In this document: piece after piece, positions 55,963-64,000 of the stretch
How positions within the stretch are numbered: the stretch's first letter is position 1
How the letters are laid out: each line of letters opens with the position of its first letter
Origin: Aggregatibacter actinomycetemcomitans
GTDB taxonomy: Bacteria; Pseudomonadota; Gammaproteobacteria; Enterobacterales; Pasteurellaceae
Direction: 5' to 3'
DNA length: 64,000 nt
Assembly: GCA_017160915.1 (NCBI GenBank)
Contig: JACAWG010000082.1
Coordinates: 30,213-94,212 of the forward strand
The notes under the pieces: model-generated
What the model was told of the DNA's origin: nothing
Databases searched by the model: none
Seen by the model: only the letters and a program-made list of their open reading frames with translations
Made by a program: the position numbers and the translations under genes

Positions 55963-56724
55963 ATGCAAACAGCAAAGCGTTCACTCTTAAGTTTGCTTTT
56001 GTCTCTGCTGATTCATGCCGCGATTGTTTATTTGTTGTTCTGGAGTCATGTGACAAAATCGGATTTCAGCGCCAATAGCGTTGCGGGGGAATTGTCCACC
56101 AGTATCTCCATGGAAATGCTGATGGCGCAAGTGGAAGCCGAGCCACCGCCGCCGGTGGAAGAAAAAGCGCCGGAGCCTGAAAAGCAGGAAACGGTAGATG
56201 ATCCGACGGTAAAACCGGAGCCGCCGAAAGTTGAAAAACCGAAGGAGCCGGAAAAACCGAAAGAGAAGCCGAAAGAAAAGCCAAAAGAAAAACCGAAAGA
56301 GAAGCCGAAACCAAAACCGAGAACCGATGTGCCTGTGGGTGACAGAACGGTGGATTCCAATTCTTCGGTGAATTCCAAAGCCACATCAACCGGCCCGGTG
56401 ACCACCAATAATCCGAATTTGGCGGGCAGTGGTGCCAGCAGCGATGAAAGAAATGCCTATTTATCGGCAATTCGACGTGAAATCGAGAAACATAAACGCT
56501 ATCCGGCGCGTGCCAAAATGATGCGTAAGCAAGGCATTGTGACCGTTTCCTTCTCCATCGGTGCGGATGGTTCCATTAGCGGGGCGAGCATCGTAAAAAG
56601 TTCCGGGGCGGAAGATTTGGATAATGCGGCGCTAAGTGCGGTAAACAGCGCCCGCTCCATCGGCCCGCGTCCGGCGGGAGTTTCCTCTTCCATCAGCGTG
56701 CCGATCAGTTTCAAAATTAACTAA
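55963..56724 (+). CDS. tonB: Energy-transducing protein TonB
   Basis: 253 residues. N-terminal anchor (about 7-27, LLSLLLSLLIHAAIVYLLFW, with the His typical of TonB), a periplasmic Pro-rich spacer with Glu-Pro and Lys-Pro runs (about 60-122) including four KEKP units in tandem, and the C-terminal TonB domain (about 165-253, RYPARAKMMRKQGIVTVSF). It spans the periplasm to TonB-dependent receptors. Ends at an uptake-signal terminator. Confidence 0.95.
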   Translation: MQTAKRSLLSLLLSLLIHAAIVYLLFWSHVTKSDFSANSVAGELSTSISMEMLMAQVEAEPPPPVEEKAPEPEKQETVDDPTVKPEPPKVEKPKEPEKPKEKPKEKPKEKPKEKPKPKPRTDVPVGDRTVDSNSSVNSKATSTGPVTTNNPNLAGSGASSDERNAYLSAIRREIEKHKRYPARAKMMRKQGIVTVSFSIGADGSISGASIVKSSGAEDLDNAALSAVNSARSIGPRPAGVSSSISVPISFKIN

Positions 56725-56739
56725 GCATCGGTTTTAATA

Positions 56740-56804
56740 AAAAAGTGCGGTCACTTTTTCAGGTGAATTTAAAAAACACCGAAGAAAGTGACCGCACTTT
56801 TTGT
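56740..56804. terminator. Uptake-signal dyad between tonB and loiP
   Basis: AAAAAGTGCGGTCACTTT (56740-56757) pairs perfectly with AAAGTGACCGCACTTTTT (56785-56802). Long arms, and T runs on both strands, so it serves both convergent genes. Confidence 0.8.
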
Positions 56805-56817
56805 TTGTTAATAAGGA

Positions 56818-57591
56818 TTAGCGTTTTTTGCTTTGTTTGTATAACGCCACCGCTTCAGGCATTAAACGCACTAAGTTCTCTTGGCGGGCTTGGTCGCTCG
56901 GGTGAGTTGAACTTAATTTGTCTAAGATGCCTTGTGAGCCGGTTGAGGCTTTTTGCATTTTGTCCCACAATTTCGGTGCCGCTTCAGGGTTGTAACCGGA
57001 TTTTGCCATTAACATTAAGCCCACTTCATCGGCTTCGGTTTCGGCGCTACGGGAATACGGTTTGTCCAAGCCCCAGTCTTTGGCTAAGCCAACGACCATG
57101 GAGCTGCCGTCAGAACCGATTTTTGCTGATAACGCTTCATTTGCAACATTGGCTACAACACTGGTAAATTGATCCATATTGGCTTTTTTCTTGCCGTGTT
57201 CTTTTAAGGCATGCGCCATTTCATGTCCCATAACGGTGGCGATTTCATCATCGGTTAAACGTAAACTATCCACTAAACCGGTGTAGAACGCCATTTTACC
57301 GCCAGGCATCGCCCAAGCGTTAAGTTCTTTGGACTTGATGACCGAAATTTGCCAGTCAAAGGCTTGTCCTGTTTTGTTTTCGGCATTGGCATACGGCACC
57401 ATCTTGTTAAAGACTTTGCGTACACGCTGTGCGGTTTTTGATTTGTTATCCACTTGACCGTGTGCTTGCGCCTGGCTGATCATTTGTGTGTAGCCCATTG
57501 CCGCTTCTTGGTTAATGGAAGCGGAATCCGCACAAGCGGTTAAGATGCCGATAGTTGAAACTAACGCGAACGTTTTGCCTAATTTAGACAT
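56818..57591 (-). CDS. loiP: M48-family metalloprotease lipoprotein (LoiP/YggG-like)
   Basis: 257 residues, close in size to E. coli LoiP. Type II signal with lipobox LTAC (Cys20), so outer-membrane lipoprotein. The zinc motif HEMAH (His123, Glu124, His127) is in ATVMGHEMAHALKEHG, and the third ligand is a Glu in RSAETEADEVGL near 187. Thought to act in envelope quality control. A terminator for ppa lies just upstream. Confidence 0.9.
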   Translation of the reverse strand: MSKLGKTFALVSTIGILTACADSASINQEAAMGYTQMISQAQAHGQVDNKSKTAQRVRKVFNKMVPYANAENKTGQAFDWQISVIKSKELNAWAMPGGKMAFYTGLVDSLRLTDDEIATVMGHEMAHALKEHGKKKANMDQFTSVVANVANEALSAKIGSDGSSMVVGLAKDWGLDKPYSRSAETEADEVGLMLMAKSGYNPEAAPKLWDKMQKASTGSQGILDKLSSTHPSDQARQENLVRLMPEAVALYKQSKKR

Positions 57592-57628
57592 AGATTTTCC
57601 TCAGTAAAGGTTGGTTGTGTGTAAAAAA

Positions 57629-57650
57629 CCGCCCTTCCGAAAAAGGGCGG
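57629..57650 (-). terminator. Terminator after ppa
   Basis: On the minus strand CCGCCCTT (57650-57643) pairs with AAGGGCGG (57636-57629), followed by TTTTTT. Located 20 bases after the ppa stop. Confidence 0.82.
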
Positions 57651-57669
57651 CAGTAAAAAAAGATTTTAA

Positions 57670-58197
57670 TTATTTTTTTGCACGTTCAAATGAATCAAGG
57701 ATTTCCTGACGGGCGGCTTCAACGCCTTCCCAGCCTTCCACTTTCACCCATTTGCCGGCTTCTAAGGCTTTGTAGCTTTCAAAGAAGTGCTGGATTTGTG
57801 CTTTTAACAATGCAGGTAAATTGCCTACATCTTTAATGTGATCGTATTCTTTGCTTAATTTGGTGTGCGGTACGGCAACCACTTTCGCATCGCCGCCGGC
57901 TTCATCGGTCATTTTTAACACGCCTACAGGACGACAACGAATGACCGAACCCGGTTGTAACGGATACGGGGTCGGCACTAAAACGTCAACCGGATCGCCG
58001 TCGGAAGAAAGAGTGTTGTTTACATAACCATAGTTTGCCGGATAGAACATTGCCGTTGCCATGAAACGGTCCACAAATAATGTGCCGGTTTCTTTGTCAA
58101 CTTCGTATTTAATCGGATCTGAGTTTGCAGGGATTTCGATGACAACATAAATATCATCAGGTAATGCTTTACCTGCCGGTACGCTTTCTAAGCCCAT
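57670..58197 (-). CDS. ppa: Inorganic pyrophosphatase
   Basis: 175-residue soluble family I pyrophosphatase, the normal length. Conserved active-site residues are visible in the [17 protein letters not shown] segment and the preceding [12 protein letters not shown]. Drives pyrophosphate-forming reactions by hydrolysing PPi. Monocistronic, with its own terminator, divergent from mtr. Confidence 0.96.
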   Translation of the reverse strand: MGLESVPAGKALPDDIYVVIEIPANSDPIKYEVDKETGTLFVDRFMATAMFYPANYGYVNNTLSSDGDPVDVLVPTPYPLQPGSVIRCRPVGVLKMTDEAGGDAKVVAVPHTKLSKEYDHIKDVGNLPALLKAQIQHFFESYKALEAGKWVKVEGWEGVEAARQEILDSFERAKK

Positions 58198-58358
58198 TTG
58201 CTATTCCTTCTGTTGAGTGTCAATAAAACTGCCCAATTATAGCGGGAATCGGTTTCCTTTGTCGAGTTACACGGCATGAATCGGCAAATTAAAATCTATT
58301 GTCTTTTCTATTTGCACTATTATAATAGTCCAAATTTTTTTCATGAAAGGAACGCATT

Positions 58359-59603
58359 ATGACGACAGCAAAACGCCCTTCATTACTTGGCGGCGCGATG
58401 ATTATCGCCGGCACGGCAATCGGCGCGGGAATGCTCGCCAATCCCACCTCCACCGCCGGCATTTGGTTTGCCGGTTCCATCGTCATCTTAATTTACACCT
58501 GGTTCTGCATGACCACATCGGGCTTGATGATTTTAGAAGCCAACCTGCATTATCCCACCGGCGCCAGTTTCGACACTATCGTTACCGATTTATTGGGCAA
58601 AGGCTGGAATGTCATTAACGGTTTGTCCGTAGCTTTCGTGCTATATATTTTAACGTATGCCTACATCACCTCCGGCGGCAGCATTACGGAAAGTTTCCTC
58701 AATCAATTGGGCGAAAACGTGGAAGTGGGGCGTAGCGCAGGCTCGCTAATTTTCTGCATCGTCTTGGCGGCGTTTGTATGGTTTTCCACAAAAGCCGTTG
58801 ATCGCTTCAGTACCGTGCTTATCGCGGGCATGGTGATTTCTTTTTTCCTGTCCACTGCGGGATTATTAGGCTCCGTGAAAACGGGCGTTTTATTTAACAC
58901 CGTGGCACAAGGCGAACAGCAATATTTACCTTATATTTTGACCGCACTTCCCGTGTGTTTGGTGTCTTTCGGCTTCCACGGTAACGTACCGAGTTTGGTG
59001 AAATATTACGATCGCGACGGTCATCGCGTGATGAAATCCATTTTCCTCGGTACCGGCTTGGCACTCGTCATTTACATTTTGTGGCAACTTGCCATTCAAG
59101 GTAACTTACCGCGCGCCGAGTTCGCCCCGGTTATCGCCAAAGGTGGCGACGTTGCGGCGTTATTGGAAGCGTTGAACAAGTACATTCAAACGGATTACAT
59201 CGGCATCATTCTGAATTTCTTCGCTTACATGGCAATCGCCAGCTCTTTCCTCGGCGTCACCTTAGGCTTGTTCGATTACATCGCCGACTTATGCAAATTC
59301 GACGACAGCCGCTTGGGGCGCACCAAAACCACTTTGGTGACATTCCTGCCGCCTTTATTGCTTAGCCTGCAATTCCCTTTCGGTTTCGTGATCGCCATCG
59401 GTTACGCCGGTTTGGCAGCCACCATTTGGGCGGCAATTGTGCCTGCGTTATTGGCAAAAGCCAGCCGCAAAAAATTCCCGAACGCCACATATCGCGTGCA
59501 CGGCGGCAACTTTATGATTTATTTCGTGATTTTGTTCGGGTTATTGAATATCTTCGCGCAAGTGGCATTGCAATTCGGCTGGATTGCAGATTTCAAAGGA
59601 TAA
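58359..59603 (+). CDS. mtr: Aromatic amino acid permease, tryptophan type (Mtr)
   Basis: 414 residues, the same length as E. coli Mtr, with 11 hydrophobic segments. Near-identical blocks to Mtr include TWFCMTTSGLMILEANL, FDTIVTDLLGKGWNVING and GFHGNVPSLVKYY. TyrP is the alternative in the same family but is less similar. ATG follows AAAGGAACGC. The next gene starts two bases after the stop. Confidence 0.88.
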   Translation: MTTAKRPSLLGGAMIIAGTAIGAGMLANPTSTAGIWFAGSIVILIYTWFCMTTSGLMILEANLHYPTGASFDTIVTDLLGKGWNVINGLSVAFVLYILTYAYITSGGSITESFLNQLGENVEVGRSAGSLIFCIVLAAFVWFSTKAVDRFSTVLIAGMVISFFLSTAGLLGSVKTGVLFNTVAQGEQQYLPYILTALPVCLVSFGFHGNVPSLVKYYDRDGHRVMKSIFLGTGLALVIYILWQLAIQGNLPRAEFAPVIAKGGDVAALLEALNKYIQTDYIGIILNFFAYMAIASSFLGVTLGLFDYIADLCKFDDSRLGRTKTTLVTFLPPLLLSLQFPFGFVIAIGYAGLAATIWAAIVPALLAKASRKKFPNATYRVHGGNFMIYFVILFGLLNIFAQVALQFGWIADFKG

Positions 59604-59604
59604 T

Positions 59605-60357
59605 ATGTCGGAAAAACAAAGCGTGTATGACAGGGACGGTTTTTTTGAACTGTATCAGAAACTGCGCAGCAACCCCAACAGCCTGAATGAAATCGTCGAA
59701 AAGCCCACCATGCTAGGCTTGTTGGGTGATGTGGCGGGCAAACGCATATTAGATTTAGGCTGCGGTTGTGGTGAACATCTCAAACTGTATTTGGAACGCG
59801 GCGCCGCTTTTGTTGTCGGCATGGATTTGTCAGAAGCCATGTTGCGACAGGCGGAAAAAAATCTCGGCGAATTTCGACCGCACTTTATTTTGCAGAAACA
59901 ACCGATGGAGCATTTGGAACGGTTAAGTGAGGGCGATTTTGATTTCATCACCAGTTCCTTTGCGTTTCATTATGTGCAGGATTTTCCCGCCTTATTAACG
60001 AAAATTTATCACAAACTGGCGCCGAACGGGCTGCTGATATTTTCTCAGGAACATCCCATTGTTACCTGCTATCAAGGTGGCGAGCGCTGGGAAAAAGACG
60101 CGCAAAAACAACAAGTCGCTTACCGATTGAATTTCTATCGCGATGAAGGCGAACGCCAACGCAACTGGTTCAAACAACCGTTCACCACTTATCACCGCAC
60201 CACGGCAACCATTATTAACAATGTGATTGCCGCCGGCTTTCACATTGAACAAATCGCCGAACCCATGCTCGCAAACCAACCGCAGTGGCACAATGAATTT
60301 AAAGACTTACAACATCGCCCCGTGCTGTTGTTCGTCAAAGCAAGAAAAGTCGTATAA
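59605..60357 (+). CDS. Class I SAM-dependent methyltransferase
   Basis: 250 residues from ATG 59605, which follows AAAGGATA; the frame opens inside mtr at 59584 but that start lacks a ribosome site. Motif I KRILDLGCGCGEHLKLYLE lies near residue 46 and the acidic post-I residue in VGMDLSEAML. Substrate not known. Co-translated with mtr by spacing, without an obvious link. Different subfamily from the methyltransferase at 6047. Confidence 0.8.
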   Translation: MSEKQSVYDRDGFFELYQKLRSNPNSLNEIVEKPTMLGLLGDVAGKRILDLGCGCGEHLKLYLERGAAFVVGMDLSEAMLRQAEKNLGEFRPHFILQKQPMEHLERLSEGDFDFITSSFAFHYVQDFPALLTKIYHKLAPNGLLIFSQEHPIVTCYQGGERWEKDAQKQQVAYRLNFYRDEGERQRNWFKQPFTTYHRTTATIINNVIAAGFHIEQIAEPMLANQPQWHNEFKDLQHRPVLLFVKARKVV

Positions 60358-60397
60358 AAGTGCGGTTGGTTTTTTTGATGTTTTTTTATAAAAGAAA

Positions 60398-60425
60398 GGC
60401 GGACAAGTTGTCCGCCGATTTTTTT
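60398..60425 (+). terminator. Terminator between the methyltransferase gene and leuD
   Basis: GGCGGACAA (60398-60406) and TTGTCCGCC (60408-60416) form a stem followed by GATTTTTTTG. Serves the plus-strand genes, and the convergent leuD ends 16 bases further. Confidence 0.8.
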
Positions 60426-60440
60426 GAATAGTCGCAATAA

Positions 60441-61043
60441 TTAGCGCAAAAACGCCGGGATTTTACTTTCGTATTCGGCGATTTTGTCTTCGTGTTGAAG
60501 GGTTAAGCCGATGTTATCCAAGCCGTTTAATAAGCAATGACGGCGGAATTCGTCCAGTTCAAAGTGATAGACTTTGTCGCCCACGGTGACGGTCATGGCT
60601 TCTAAATCCACATGAATTGGTTTGCCTTCATTCGCCCACACCCATTGGAAAATTTCTTCCACTTCTTCTTCGCTCAAACGAATCGGTAACATGTGGTTGT
60701 TCAAGCTGTTGTTATAAAAAATGTCCGCAAAGCTCGGGGCGATCATCACTTTAAAACCGTAATCGGCAAGCGCCCAAGGCGCGTGTTCACGGGAAGAGCC
60801 GCATCCGAGATTTTTACGCGCCAATAAAATCGTCGCGCCTTGATATTGCGGAAAATTCAGCACGAATTCTGGATTCGGTTTGGTGCCTTCCACATCTAAA
60901 TAACGCCATTCGTGGAATAAATGTTTGCCGAAACCCACACGCGTAATGGCCTGCAAAAATTGTTTCGGAATGATGGCGTCAGTGTCCACATTTGCCGCAT
61001 CCAGTGGTACCACTAAGCCTGAAAGTTGTTTAAATCCTGCCAT
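60441..61043 (-). CDS. leuD: 3-isopropylmalate dehydratase small subunit
   Basis: Leucine biosynthesis: with LeuC it isomerises 2-isopropylmalate to 3-isopropylmalate. 200 residues, full length: [13 protein letters not shown] near residue 20 and [20 protein letters not shown] near 73-92. Last gene of the leuBCD cluster, 97 bases after leuC, with an uptake signal in the gap. Confidence 0.96.
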   Translation of the reverse strand: MAGFKQLSGLVVPLDAANVDTDAIIPKQFLQAITRVGFGKHLFHEWRYLDVEGTKPNPEFVLNFPQYQGATILLARKNLGCGSSREHAPWALADYGFKVMIAPSFADIFYNNSLNNHMLPIRLSEEEVEEIFQWVWANEGKPIHVDLEAMTVTVGDKVYHFELDEFRRHCLLNGLDNIGLTLQHEDKIAEYESKIPAFLR

Positions 61044-61140
61044 TTTTATCTATCCTTTCATTGTTTGGCGGCGCGTTGTCCGCCGTTTTAACCTAAAAGT
61101 GCGGTTGTTTTTATATGTGTTTTCTCAACCGCACGCATTG

Positions 61141-62550
61141 TTACAATAATTCTACGCTGCGAATATCGACAAATTTGCCGAATACCGCCGCTGCCGCTGC
61201 CATTGCGGGGCTGACTAAGTGGGTGCGTCCGTTACGGCCTTGGCGACCTTCAAAGTTACGGTTACTGGTGGAAGCGCAACGTTCCCATTCGCCCAAACGG
61301 TCGTCATTCATGCCTAAGCACATGGAGCAACCCGGGTTACGCCATTCTGCGCCGGCTTCGATAAAGATTTTATCCAAACCTTCTTTTTCCGCTTGTTCTT
61401 TTACAAGACCTGAACCCGGCACAACCAAAATGCGTTTCACGTTATCCGCTTTTTTGCGTCCTTTCATCACCGCCGCCGCCGCGCGTAAATCTTCAATGCG
61501 CGCATTGGTGCAAGAACCGATAAACACTTGATCGACTGCAATATCTTTCAAGTTAGTATTGGCTTCCAACCCAATGTAATGTAAGGCTTTTTCGGCGGAC
61601 GCGCGGGTGACGGGATCGTTCATTTCCGTTGGATTCGGCACCAACTGATCGATGCCGATCACTTGCCCCGGATTAGTTCCCCATGTCACTTGCGGGGCAA
61701 TGTCTTTGGCGTCTAATATGACCACGGTGTCAAACTGCGCGTCTTCGTCGGATTTCAAGGTTTTCCAGTATTCAACGGCGTCATCCCAATCTTTGCCTTT
61801 GGGTGCGTGCGGACGATCTTTCAAATAGGCGAAGGTAGTTTCATCCGGCGCGATTAAACCGGCTTTGGCGCCCATTTCAATCGCCATGTTGCAGACGGTC
61901 ATGCGTCCTTCCATGGAAAGATCGCGAATGGCTTCGCCACAAAATTCCACCACGTGACCAGTACCGCCCGCCATGGTGGTTTTGCCGATGATGGCAAGGA
62001 TAATATCTTTCGCCGTAATGCCCGGCGCCACTTTGCCGCGCACTTCGATTTTCATGCTTTTGGCGCGCGCTTGTTTTAAGGTTTGGGTCGCCAAAACATG
62101 TTCCACTTCGGAGGTGCCGATACCGAATGCCAAGGCACCGAATGCGCCGTGTGTCGCGGTGTGCGAATCGCCGCACACAATGGTCATGCCCGGCAGGGTT
62201 AAGCCCTGTTCCGGCCCCATCACATGAACGATACCTTGCTCTTTGGTGTTCATATCGAACAATTGAATGCCGGTGGCTTTGGTGTTTTTCTCTAATTCCA
62301 ACACCTGAATTTTCGCCTGACCTTCCAATTTATTCACGTCACGCACTTGGGTAGAAATGCTGTGGTCCATGGTACCGAAAGTTTTGCCTACCTGACGCAC
62401 CTGACGACCGGCAACACGCAAACCGTCAAACGCCTGCGGGCTGGTCACTTCGTGGATTAAGTGACGGTTAATGTACAAAATCGGCGTTTCGCCTTCTGCT
62501 TCATACACGACGTGCGAGTCGAATAATTTTTCGTAAAGTGTTTTTGCCAT
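61141..62550 (-). CDS. leuC: 3-isopropylmalate dehydratase large subunit
   Basis: 469 residues, full length, of the aconitase family. The 4Fe-4S cluster cysteines are in [13 protein letters not shown] and [11 protein letters not shown], and the active-site region [20 protein letters not shown] (read as [18 protein letters not shown]) is intact. It catalyses the leucine-pathway isomerisation with LeuD. The 196-base gap to leuB contains repeats. Confidence 0.97.
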   Translation of the reverse strand: MAKTLYEKLFDSHVVYEAEGETPILYINRHLIHEVTSPQAFDGLRVAGRQVRQVGKTFGTMDHSISTQVRDVNKLEGQAKIQVLELEKNTKATGIQLFDMNTKEQGIVHVMGPEQGLTLPGMTIVCGDSHTATHGAFGALAFGIGTSEVEHVLATQTLKQARAKSMKIEVRGKVAPGITAKDIILAIIGKTTMAGGTGHVVEFCGEAIRDLSMEGRMTVCNMAIEMGAKAGLIAPDETTFAYLKDRPHAPKGKDWDDAVEYWKTLKSDEDAQFDTVVILDAKDIAPQVTWGTNPGQVIGIDQLVPNPTEMNDPVTRASAEKALHYIGLEANTNLKDIAVDQVFIGSCTNARIEDLRAAAAVMKGRKKADNVKRILVVPGSGLVKEQAEKEGLDKIFIEAGAEWRNPGCSMCLGMNDDRLGEWERCASTSNRNFEGRQGRNGRTHLVSPAMAAAAAVFGKFVDIRSVELL

Positions 62551-62576
62551 AATGTTTTTCTCAATTCGTTAGGGGG

Positions 62577-62616
62577 AAAGTGCGGTTGAAAAACGCTGTA
62601 AATTTTGACCGCACTT
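62577..62616. repeat. Inverted uptake-signal pair upstream of leuC
   Basis: AAAGTGCGGTTGAAAAACG (62577 on) faces TTTTGACCGCACTT (ending 62616). Located 30-65 bases upstream of leuC, in the leuB-leuC gap. It could attenuate read-through on either strand. Confidence 0.55.
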
Positions 62617-62634
62617 GTAGAGAGTATTATTTTG

Positions 62635-62745
62635 CCTTCCCCTGCCTGCGGGGGAAGGTGCCCGAAGGGCGGAAGGGGGCTAACATTGAATCCCCCCCCC
62701 TCAGCCTTCGGCAGCTCCCCCCGTAAACGGGTGGAGCCAAAGGGA
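62635..62745. repeat. GC-rich hairpin cluster between leuB and leuC with a 9-C run
   Basis: CCTTCCCCTGCCTGCGGGGG starts a stem closed by GGGGAAGG, then GGTGCCCGAAGGGCGG, a run of nine C (62692-62700), CAGCCTTCGGCAG with CCCCCC, and CCCGTAAACGGG. The dense short stems resemble the intergenic REP-like elements of other host-associated bacteria. It does not encode protein and breaks the usually tight leuB-leuC spacing. Confidence 0.65.
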
Positions 62746-62746
62746 T

Positions 62747-63847
<1,101 letters not shown>

Positions 63848-63884
63848 TTATTTAAAAAAGTGCGGTTAATTTTTTCCGTATTTT

Positions 63885-63923
63885 CTCCCCTCTTTCGTAA
63901 AGAGGGGGCTGGGGGGAGATTTT
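63885..63923. repeat. Solo arm related to the 158-bp MITE-like element
   Basis: CTCCCCTCTTTCGTAAAGAG begins a segment that ends GGGGGGAGATTTT. It resembles the right arm at 45906-45940 with a few changes and one or two inserted G. It is a dyad by itself (CCCCTCTTT/AAAGAGGGG). Confidence 0.65.
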
Positions 63924-63959
63924 GGGATATACAATTTACGTATGAGGTTGAAATTACTT

Positions 63960-64000
63960 CTGCCACAAACGCTTGCGTTTGAACGTTGCTTTAGCAACGG
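63960..64000 (+). repeat. 41-bp double-hairpin repeat, copy 2 (at window edge)
   Basis: Same orientation as 45719-45759, 38 of 41 positions equal. Here both dyads are perfect: AAACGCTTGCGTTT and CGTTGCTTTAGCAACG. May extend beyond the window. Confidence 0.7.

Overview
The window looks like a chromosome segment from a member of the Pasteurellaceae, most likely Aggregatibacter or a close Haemophilus relative. The main evidence is the many copies of the Haemophilus-type DNA uptake signal core AAGTGCGGT, on both strands and often as inverted pairs that form terminator hairpins. Gene content and order agree: protein D (glpQ/hpd) next to glpT, and the blocks acrRAB, rluD-bamD, zapA-6S RNA-fau-pepP-ubiH-ubiI, rpsP-rimM-trmD-rplS, mreBCD, rnr-rlmB, rpsF-priB-rpsR-rplI, lexA/plsB, ffh-ypjD-yfjD, exbB-exbD-tonB and leuBCD. 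The genus call is an inference; no 16S gene is present.

Layout. 1-6.9 kb: cell-division gene ftsN, then the acrR-acrA-acrB efflux operon with a TetR-type palindrome, and a methyltransferase. 6.9-13 kb: DyP peroxidase, corA behind a structured leader, yggT-yggU, a nitroreductase and an LtaS-like envelope enzyme. 13-21.3 kb: pgeF and rluD, bamD, fau, 6S RNA, zapA, and the ygfB-pepP-ubiH-ubiI operon. 21.5-29.7 kb: S16/L19 operon, mreBCD (reverse strand), rnr-rlmB. 29.9-33.7 kb: glycerol-phosphate locus glpT, an uncharacterised secreted propeller protein, and glpQ, behind a perfect CRP site. 33.7-39.9 kb: dprA with a competence-type CRP-S site, the S6 operon with an S6:S18 leader motif, and lexA with two SOS boxes divergent from plsB.

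39.9-51.2 kb is the accessory part. It holds a LysR regulator, a periplasmic carboxylesterase, two short-chain dehydrogenases, a Phd/PIN toxin-antitoxin pair whose PIN toxin lacks one catalytic Asp, yeaK, a pirin, a MITE-like element, eptA with a PmrA/QseB-type box, an orphan coiled-coil protein, a YgiW/BOF protein, and a carboxymuconolactone decarboxylase-cupin fusion whose signal peptide is cut by an in-frame TGA. The block is bracketed by two nearly identical 48-bp uptake-signal dyads.

51.2-64 kb returns to core genes: ffh, ypjD, yfjD, the iron-uptake energiser exbB-exbD-tonB with a possible Fur site, loiP, ppa, mtr, a methyltransferase, and leuD, leuC and leuB on the reverse strand. A repeat-rich 196-bp insert separates leuB from leuC, and more repeats lie upstream of leuB. 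I found no prophage, CRISPR array, rRNA or tRNA. No wholly new system is obvious. The best leads are the broken signal peptide, the shared CTTAA-type boxes at eptA and ygiW, the propeller protein in the glp locus, and the repeat structures around the accessory block.
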